Positions 59,768-64,000 of a stretch of 64,000 nt of DNA are shown in pieces. Under the pieces are notes generated by a model, which was not told where the DNA came from, made no database searches, and worked only from the letters and a program-made list of their open reading frames with translations. Source of the stretch: Pseudarthrobacter equi. Its GTDB lineage: Bacteria > Actinomycetota > Actinomycetes > Actinomycetales > Micrococcaceae. Location: NCBI RefSeq assembly GCF_900105535.1, contig NZ_LT629779.1, positions 3,038,001 through 3,102,000 of the forward strand, read 5' to 3'. Made by a program: the position numbers and the translations under genes. Within the stretch, counting starts at the first letter, position 1; the number at the start of each line of letters is the position of its first letter.

Positions 59768-60249
59768 CAGGGGCGCATCTCAACGAATCCGAAGTCCGTG
59801 CTGACTCGGCAAGTTTGGTTGGTTGTGTTTACGGTCCCGTCCTTATGCGTTGCCGTGTAGGTGAAGTCCACCTCATACGCTGACTTGTTGCGTAGAAGAG
59901 CCACCTGCTCAACGTCGCCCCGGAAGCTGGTCGCGGTGATCTCGTAGTACTTTGGGGCAACCCCAGCAATCTTTCGGGCAGCATTGGCTGCCACCGTTTT
60001 CACTTGCTTTACGCACGCCTCTTTGACCTTGGTGGCGGTGCTGGTGTCTACGCGTTTAAATTCTTCGGCAGCCACAGCCGCTTCCGAGGAGGCGACGGAA
60101 GCAGCTTCCTTTTCACGGTTGGCGTTCATGCTACTGGATACCACCAGCCCAATGATCAGTACTACCCCTACACCAAGCCATACTAGGCAACCGGCGAACG
60201 GACTCTTCCTTTTAGGCGCAGTCGTAGGCGCCTCTCCCCCATTTGTCAT
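59767..60249 (-). CDS. membrane-anchored protein, unknown function (160 aa)
   Basis: Short basic start (PTTAPKRKSPFAG), one helix (CLVWLGVGVVLIIGLVVSSS), a helical Ala/Lys region and a C-terminal beta domain with two cysteines. It resembles small anchored proteins with an immunoglobulin-like FxxExx domain (ALLRNKSAYEVDFTYTATHK). Coupled to the downstream membrane protein gene. Not recognised. Confidence 0.6.
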   Translation of the reverse strand: MTNGGEAPTTAPKRKSPFAGCLVWLGVGVVLIIGLVVSSSMNANREKEAASVASSEAAVAAEEFKRVDTSTATKVKEACVKQVKTVAANAARKIAGVAPKYYEITATSFRGDVEQVALLRNKSAYEVDFTYTATHKDGTVNTTNQTCRVSTDFGFVEMRP

Positions 60250-60274
60250 GCGCTGATCTTATCCAGCGACTGGA

Positions 60275-60652
60275 TCAAGCCCCGTCTGTGACGCCCCGTT
60301 TGGAGAGCATGATGAGCACGTATCGGTGCAGGTGCGCCCAACCTTCCCATTCCTCACCTGCTGCACGGTCACGGATCACCTTCAAGGTTCCGGTACTGGC
60401 TGTGGGGTGCCCGGCGATCCTGCCGAGGGCGTGTGGGCTATCAGTGTGTTCAGCAAGCCATGCCAGTTCATCTGCCGTGACACCGGCTCGGGAGATGAGA
60501 GCCAAGACGACCTCATGGTGAATGCCGGTGATCATCAGGGCAGCAATGGCTTCAGGCGTGACGTTGGTCCGTGTAGCCGCAGTGACCTGATCCTGCCAGC
60601 GTTCAGACCGAGCGAGTTTCAGCAGCTCCTCTCCGGTGTAGCTCTTGTTCAT
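60275..60652 (-). CDS. helical-repeat protein, leucine-rich-variant-like (125 aa)
   Basis: ATG 60652 overlaps the previous stop (ATGA). The sequence holds about four ~24-residue helical repeats: ELLKLARSERWQDQVTAATR, NVTPEAIAALMITGIHHEVV, GVTADELAWLAEHTDSPHAL, TASTGTLKVIRDRAA. These are like leucine-rich-variant or HEAT-like repeats and suggest protein binding. It is cytosolic, unlike its membrane neighbours. Confidence 0.55.
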   Translation of the reverse strand: MNKSYTGEELLKLARSERWQDQVTAATRTNVTPEAIAALMITGIHHEVVLALISRAGVTADELAWLAEHTDSPHALGRIAGHPTASTGTLKVIRDRAAGEEWEGWAHLHRYVLIMLSKRGVTDGA

Positions 60653-61299
60653 GCGTAGGGACGCGTCGCTTCCGGGCTTTTCATCTGTATCTCTGCGAGC
60701 CACTCCGGGTCAGTACTCGCGATCACGCGGGTGATAGTTGCGACACCGTTGGCATCCCTCCTCATGTCCACCCCTACGACATCCTCCATAGCGATGCTCC
60801 TGCAAAGAGCGACCAGTGTTCCGGAATCCAAGAAGTAAAGATGCTTCATCCGCTCCTTCTCAGACGCAATGAAGTATCCATTGAAGAGGTAGCTGCCCTC
60901 GACTTCGATCCCGTCCTCTCCTTCATACGGGGCTTCGACCTCATCGCAACTGAGCACGAGCACAAAGGAGTGGATGATCTGGTTGGCGAGGTGGGCGAGG
61001 GTGATCTGATCCTTGATCGGGTTGGCGATGTCGTAGAGCGCGTCGATCTCATCGCGGTTGTAAAAATCCGGTATCGGTCCAATGCGCGGGTGTCGCACTA
61101 CTGGAACCTGCTTGGCGGCGAGGCTATCCGAGAGTTTTCGAGCCTCCAGCAGGCGTCGTATTGCATAGCCCGCCATCATCAGGTCCTTCTCCACACGGAA
61201 GCTCGACCGTTCCGTCCAATGCTCCTGACGGGTCTTCCGCTCTAGCCGTCTGGCGATGCGCAGGAGTTCGTACCGCCATGGAACAGAATCGGAAATCAT
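60649..61299 (-). CDS. hypothetical phage protein, first gene of the leftward cluster (216 aa)
   Basis: ATG 61299. The N-terminal helix-rich, Arg-rich part (ELLRIARRLERKTRQEHWTE) is followed by an acidic mixed domain (DALYDIANPIKDQITLAHLA; VLSCDEVEAPYEGEDGIEVE) and a beta-rich end. It has no HTH or metal motif I can name. Its promoter would lie in the TGTCA-rich gap, so it may be controlled by the resolvase or by a repressor binding there. Confidence 0.55.
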   Translation of the reverse strand: MISDSVPWRYELLRIARRLERKTRQEHWTERSSFRVEKDLMMAGYAIRRLLEARKLSDSLAAKQVPVVRHPRIGPIPDFYNRDEIDALYDIANPIKDQITLAHLANQIIHSFVLVLSCDEVEAPYEGEDGIEVEGSYLFNGYFIASEKERMKHLYFLDSGTLVALCRSIAMEDVVGVDMRRDANGVATITRVIASTDPEWLAEIQMKSPEATRPYA

Positions 61300-61334
61300 G
61301 CTGGGAGTCTATCCGGGCGGGTGTCCGAGGCACC

Positions 61335-61479
61335 TGTCAAAAACTATAGGTTGTGACAGTGCGTGGAGACGAGCCGTTTCTCGCGGGCGATTCGGGGCGA
61401 TCCACTGTCAATAAGCCTGTCATTATCAAACTGTCATAAACTCTACTGTCAAAACTGACTTTTCTGTGGCAGACTGACA
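61335..61479. promoter_or_regulatory. res-like array of TGTCA half-sites
   Basis: TGTCA occurs on plus at 61335, 61406, 61418, 61432 and 61447, and its complement TGACA at 61354 and 61475, within the 183-bp gap before the resolvase gene. Several continue as TGTCAATAA, TGTCATTAT and TGTCATAAA, close to the Tn3/gamma-delta half-site TGTCYRATA. Inverted pairs span 24 bp (61335-61358) and 33 bp (61447-61479), similar to res subsites. Confidence 0.6.
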
Positions 61480-61482
61480 ACC

Positions 61483-62061
61483 ATGACGACGACGGTGGAA
61501 GCAACGGGCAAGACAGTAGGGTATGGGCGCATATCCACAGGCTCACAAGACGCCTCATTGCAGGAGGACGCACTGAGCAAATACGGCGTCGAGAAGATTT
61601 ACATCGACACCATCTCCGGCGCGAAGGCTGAGCGTCCTCAACTCCAGATCATGCTCGACCACCTGCGCAGCGGCGATACCGTCGTGGTCTGGAAGATTGA
61701 CCGCATGGGTCGTTCCCTCATCCACCTCGTGCAGCTCGTTGAAGAGTTGCAGAAGAAGGGCGTCGGACTTGTGTCCCTGACCGAGGGTCTGGACACCCGC
61801 ACTGAGATCGGACGGTTCCAGCTCAACATCCTTGGTTCCGTAGCCCAGTGGGAACGGGACACCATCAGGAGCCGCGTGCAGGCTGGTGTGGACTCCGCGA
61901 GGGCAAGGGGGCGCGTAGGAGGCAGGAAGCCGAAACTAAGCGCTCAGAAGCTCAAGATGGCAAAGACCATGTACGCGTCGAAGGAGTACACCATCAAGGA
62001 GATCGCGGACGAGCTGGTGGTCAGCGAATCCACCATCTACCGGGCGATCAGGGAAGCCTAG
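61483..62061 (+). CDS. small serine recombinase (resolvase/invertase family)
   Basis: A 192-residue protein from ATG 61483. The catalytic serine is S18 in GYGRISTGSQD. Arginine-bearing segments (WKIDRMGRSLIHLVQLVEEL) and the E-helix (RFQLNILGSVAQWERDTIRS) follow. The C-terminal HTH is TIKEIADELVVSESTIYRAI. Length and layout match Tn3-type resolvases and DNA invertases. With the upstream TGTCA array a resolvase role is likely, for instance resolving dimers of a circular phage genome. It converges on the integrase gene, the palindrome CTAG (62058-62061) giving both stops. Confidence 0.9.
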   Translation: MTTTVEATGKTVGYGRISTGSQDASLQEDALSKYGVEKIYIDTISGAKAERPQLQIMLDHLRSGDTVVVWKIDRMGRSLIHLVQLVEELQKKGVGLVSLTEGLDTRTEIGRFQLNILGSVAQWERDTIRSRVQAGVDSARARGRVGGRKPKLSAQKLKMAKTMYASKEYTIKEIADELVVSESTIYRAIREA

Positions 62062-63695
62062 GCGAGAGGGTCCCTGCTGACCAGCAAAGGAGTTCCCGCG
62101 CTGGTCAGACTGCCCCAAGTCTCCGTCAACCCGCCGTTCACCCTCCACACGACCTTTAGTCGATGGGGATTGAGGATATTCTTGATACCAACCATTGGCG
62201 GTGCTTTGCGAACGGCAATGCGGTCAATGACGATTCGCAATCGTGCATTCTTCTTCGAGACGCTCAGCCCGTTGAATACCTCGTTCAAGGACATCAAATT
62301 CTCGAAATCGACATTGGACAGTCGCAAGTCTGACAGCTCATCCTGCAACCGCTTCTTGGTCGCCTCGTCGGTTGCGCGAACGGCGTTATAAACATCGGTG
62401 GTGATCACATCGTCACGTAGGTCCTTGTACGCCCGCAAAAGGTCATCAGTGACTTTTTGTATGCGCGTCTCCAGAGCGACGATCTCGGCGGCATTGTCGT
62501 TAATCCGCTGGAGTTGTTCGTCAGGAACCACCCGATTCAGCATCTTCACAAACTCATCAACAATGAACTCCTCCAGTTTCACAGCCCCGATGCGCATTTT
62601 TCCGCAACCATGATTGGAGTCCGAGCAACGATAATTCGGGTAGCGATGAATGCCAGATTCGGGGTCACCGTCTACCTTGTACTTGATCCCGTCGTAGCCC
62701 ATGGGTCCGCCGCAGTTCATGCAGAACACCATGCCGCCTAAAAGGCTCAGGGTCGGACGCTTTCCCCTTTTGCGATCGGACGTATTGATCAGCTTGTCCC
62801 GAAAAGCCCTCCATTTCTTTTCGCTGATGAGAGGCTCCCAAGTGCCCGGATGGAAGCCTGCCTCGTTCTCTAACAGAGAGGGGGTAGTCACAAGCTCGTT
62901 GGTGCGGCGGTTGCCACGAACTTCCTGCGACAGGTGCATCCGCAGACCAGCTATTGACGGGGAGGCTAGCGATACCTTGAACGACGTGTACTCGCGCTGC
63001 TCCCCCGTGACCTCCCTGAATCTCTTCAGGCACTTCATCAAGCTTTCACCAGAGAGATAGTCGTCGATGACCCTGACAACTTCAGGTCCGGCAACGGGGT
63101 GGGGCACTAACCGCAGCTTTCCTCCGAACCCTGTGACAGCTTCGTCGTTCGGGATAGCCATATAGCCAATCGGTACCCTTCCCCCGTTCCACCGCCCATC
63201 TTCGGCGTGAGTCTTTTTCTTGTCTCGGATTCGCTGCGTCATGCGCTCGGTCTCAGCACCGCCGAGAATCGAGCCGATACCAGCCATAACCCTGCCGTCA
63301 ATGGAGTTGAAATCAGCATCTGAGGACGTGACGAAGTGCAGCTTCAGCGGGTTGCCCGCGTCCCTAACCCGCTTGATGAATGCAAGCATCTCGTGGGGCT
63401 GCCGGTGGATTCGGTCAGGCGCATAGGCAACGATAGAGTTCACCGCTCCTGACAGCGCGAGACGCTCTACCGCCTCCCATGCGGGGCGTTTCGTACCAGC
63501 CTTGGCTGCTGACAGGTTGTTATCCGCAAAGCCCCCACGGTAGCCACCAAGGCGCGTGTCGTCACTGGTGTTTGGGTAGTGCACGAGGTCTGAGCGACCG
63601 GCAAGAAACTCGTGGCATAGCCTGATCTGCTGCTCCGTGCCTGACGCGTCACCGTACTTGTCAGAACTAATCCGAGCATAAATTGCAGTTGGCAT
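62058..63695 (-). CDS. large serine integrase
   Basis: A 545-residue site-specific recombinase. The catalytic domain has S10 (IYARISSD) and APDRIHRQPHEML. A recombinase domain (~170-290) follows, then a zinc-ribbon domain with C-x2-C (VFCMNCGGPM) and C...C (YRCSDSNHGCGKM) at ~330-370. A coiled coil (~410-470) then controls synapsis and directionality. ATG 63695 lies 58 bp from the att core. It mediates attP x attB integration into cpaF; excision needs a directionality factor not identified here. Confidence 0.95.
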   Translation of the reverse strand: MPTAIYARISSDKYGDASGTEQQIRLCHEFLAGRSDLVHYPNTSDDTRLGGYRGGFADNNLSAAKAGTKRPAWEAVERLALSGAVNSIVAYAPDRIHRQPHEMLAFIKRVRDAGNPLKLHFVTSSDADFNSIDGRVMAGIGSILGGAETERMTQRIRDKKKTHAEDGRWNGGRVPIGYMAIPNDEAVTGFGGKLRLVPHPVAGPEVVRVIDDYLSGESLMKCLKRFREVTGEQREYTSFKVSLASPSIAGLRMHLSQEVRGNRRTNELVTTPSLLENEAGFHPGTWEPLISEKKWRAFRDKLINTSDRKRGKRPTLSLLGGMVFCMNCGGPMGYDGIKYKVDGDPESGIHRYPNYRCSDSNHGCGKMRIGAVKLEEFIVDEFVKMLNRVVPDEQLQRINDNAAEIVALETRIQKVTDDLLRAYKDLRDDVITTDVYNAVRATDEATKKRLQDELSDLRLSNVDFENLMSLNEVFNGLSVSKKNARLRIVIDRIAVRKAPPMVGIKNILNPHRLKVVWRVNGGLTETWGSLTSAGTPLLVSRDPLA

Positions 63696-63743
63696 ACGCC
63701 AACCCTATACGGGGCAGCAGACCCGCCCTTGGGGTGCATCATG

Positions 63744-63766
63744 TATTTATTGGAGTTGGCGTGGAC
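63744..63766. other. attR (phage half-arm plus core 63753-63766)
   Basis: TATTTATTGGAGTTGG (63744-63759) is the phage arm, overlapping the 14-bp core GAGTTGGCGTGGAC (63753-63766) shared with attL. The likely exchange dinucleotide TG is at 63762-63763. Confidence 0.9.
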
Positions 63767-64000
63767 GGTACACATCCCCGGCAATCCGCTGTTGAGCGCA
63801 ATCAGCATGTCAAGACTTTCAGCCTCCCGTACTTCACCGACCACGAGGCGGTCTGGCCGCATTCGCAGCGCTTCCTTGACGAGGCGCCGGAGCGGGATCT
63901 CGCCTGTTCCTTCAAGGTTCGGCTGCCGGCACTGGAGTCCCACCACATCACGCAGGGGAAACTGCAGCTCAAAGATTTCCTCCACCGTGATGACCCGCTC
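63753..64000 (-). pseudogene. cpaF/tadA pilus-assembly ATPase, 5' fragment (split by prophage; continues beyond window)
   Basis: On the minus strand this reads VITVEEIFELQFPLRDVVGL, RRLVKEALRMRPDRLVVGEV (Walker B region) and LNSGLPGMCTVHANS up to the att core. The frame then continues in phage DNA to a stop at 63467, so the protein loses its C-terminal ~100 residues, including the arginine/sensor region. The missing part is at 26319-26645. The start of the gene lies beyond 64000. Confidence 0.9.

Larger units (their letters stand above)
26632..63766. mobile_element. integrated siphovirus-type prophage (37.1 kb) in cpaF
   Basis: Bounded by the 14-bp direct repeat at 26632-26645 and 63753-63766, giving an element of 37,121 bp. 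It encodes a complete head, tail and lysis module, a large serine integrase beside attR, a second small serine recombinase, and early genes with a Rep-like protein. Both flanks are halves of one cpaF gene. Base composition inside is visibly less GC-rich than the backbone. No structural gene looks broken, so it is likely inducible; I found no canonical cI-type repressor. Confidence 0.95.

Noticed and set aside
1..64000. CRISPR arrays, insertion sequences, rRNA genes
   Set aside because: No regularly spaced repeats, transposase genes or rRNA signatures were seen.

Overview
The window is high-GC actinobacterial DNA, most like Arthrobacter/Pseudarthrobacter (Micrococcaceae). The evidence is the gene set and order (kgd end, sigR-rsrA, aroA-rsgA-hisN, ssrA-smpB-ftsX-ftsE-prfB, a tad pilus locus), many GTG starts, a SAM-IV riboswitch, a 24-residue bL37-like protein and a tmRNA tag AESKRTDFALAA. 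Two kinds of DNA are present: chromosomal backbone (1-26631 and 63767-64000) and one complete-looking integrated prophage of about 37.1 kb (26632-63766).

Backbone, left to right: the 3' end of kgd; a degenerate SGNH-hydrolase-like protein; a DUF4097-PadR operon with paired operator-like repeats around its promoter; the ribosomal peptide bL37; the redox pair sigR-rsrA on the minus strand with a SigR-type promoter; a DoxX protein; aroA, rsgA and hisN; a SAM-IV riboswitch ahead of a cysteine-desulfurase-like aminotransferase; a methyltransferase; a DtxR-family regulator; two FluC fluoride channel subunits; an HtrA-like protease; an OafA/YrhL-type acyltransferase; then, on the minus strand, tmRNA, smpB, a PcsB-like M23 protein, ftsX, ftsE and prfB; and finally tad pilus genes read toward lower coordinates (cpaF, tadB, tadC, small membrane protein, two tadE-like, tadG-like).

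The prophage sits inside cpaF, the pilus-assembly ATPase gene. The 3' part of cpaF lies at 26319-26645 and the 5' part at 63753 onward. A 14-bp core (GAGTTGGCGTGGAC) is found at both ends. The two phage-side arms, joined in silico, give a perfect 16-bp inverted repeat around a 6-bp spacer, which is the attP of the large serine integrase encoded next to attR. Excision would restore cpaF exactly, so lysogeny could work as a pilus switch. tadB, just downstream, carries an apparent 1-nt frameshift.

Prophage layout: (i) left early block 26.7-30.5 kb: two small ORFs, an HNH protein and a 706-residue protein whose N-terminal half resembles HUH rolling-circle Rep proteins; (ii) a palindrome-rich control region at 30.58-30.94 kb; (iii) tightly overlapping small genes at 30.9-34.6 kb, including an ArsR-like winged-helix protein, a DUF6221 protein, a Panacea-domain protein and three small proteins sharing a C-terminal A-x-[DE]-A-G...G-W-L motif; (iv) an oppositely oriented surface-protein gene at 34.7-35.5 kb; (v) a structured non-coding segment at 36.5-36.85 kb with a promoter followed closely by a terminator; (vi) late genes 37.9-58.6 kb of a siphovirus: terminase, portal, scaffold, capsid, connectors, tail tube, tail chaperones with a -1 frameshift (A AAA AAA), tape measure, distal tail, fibre, two lysins and a holin; (vii) a five-gene minus-strand cluster of membrane and small proteins (58.7-61.3 kb), probably expressed in the lysogen; (viii) a small serine resolvase with a TGTCA-rich res-like site and the large serine integrase.

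The main hypothesis is that this is a phage-plasmid-like element. It has a Rep-like protein beside an origin-like region, a resolvase with a candidate res site, no recognisable phage polymerase or helicase, and a serine-integrase switch that inactivates the host pilus ATPase. All functional statements come from reading motifs; no database search was run.
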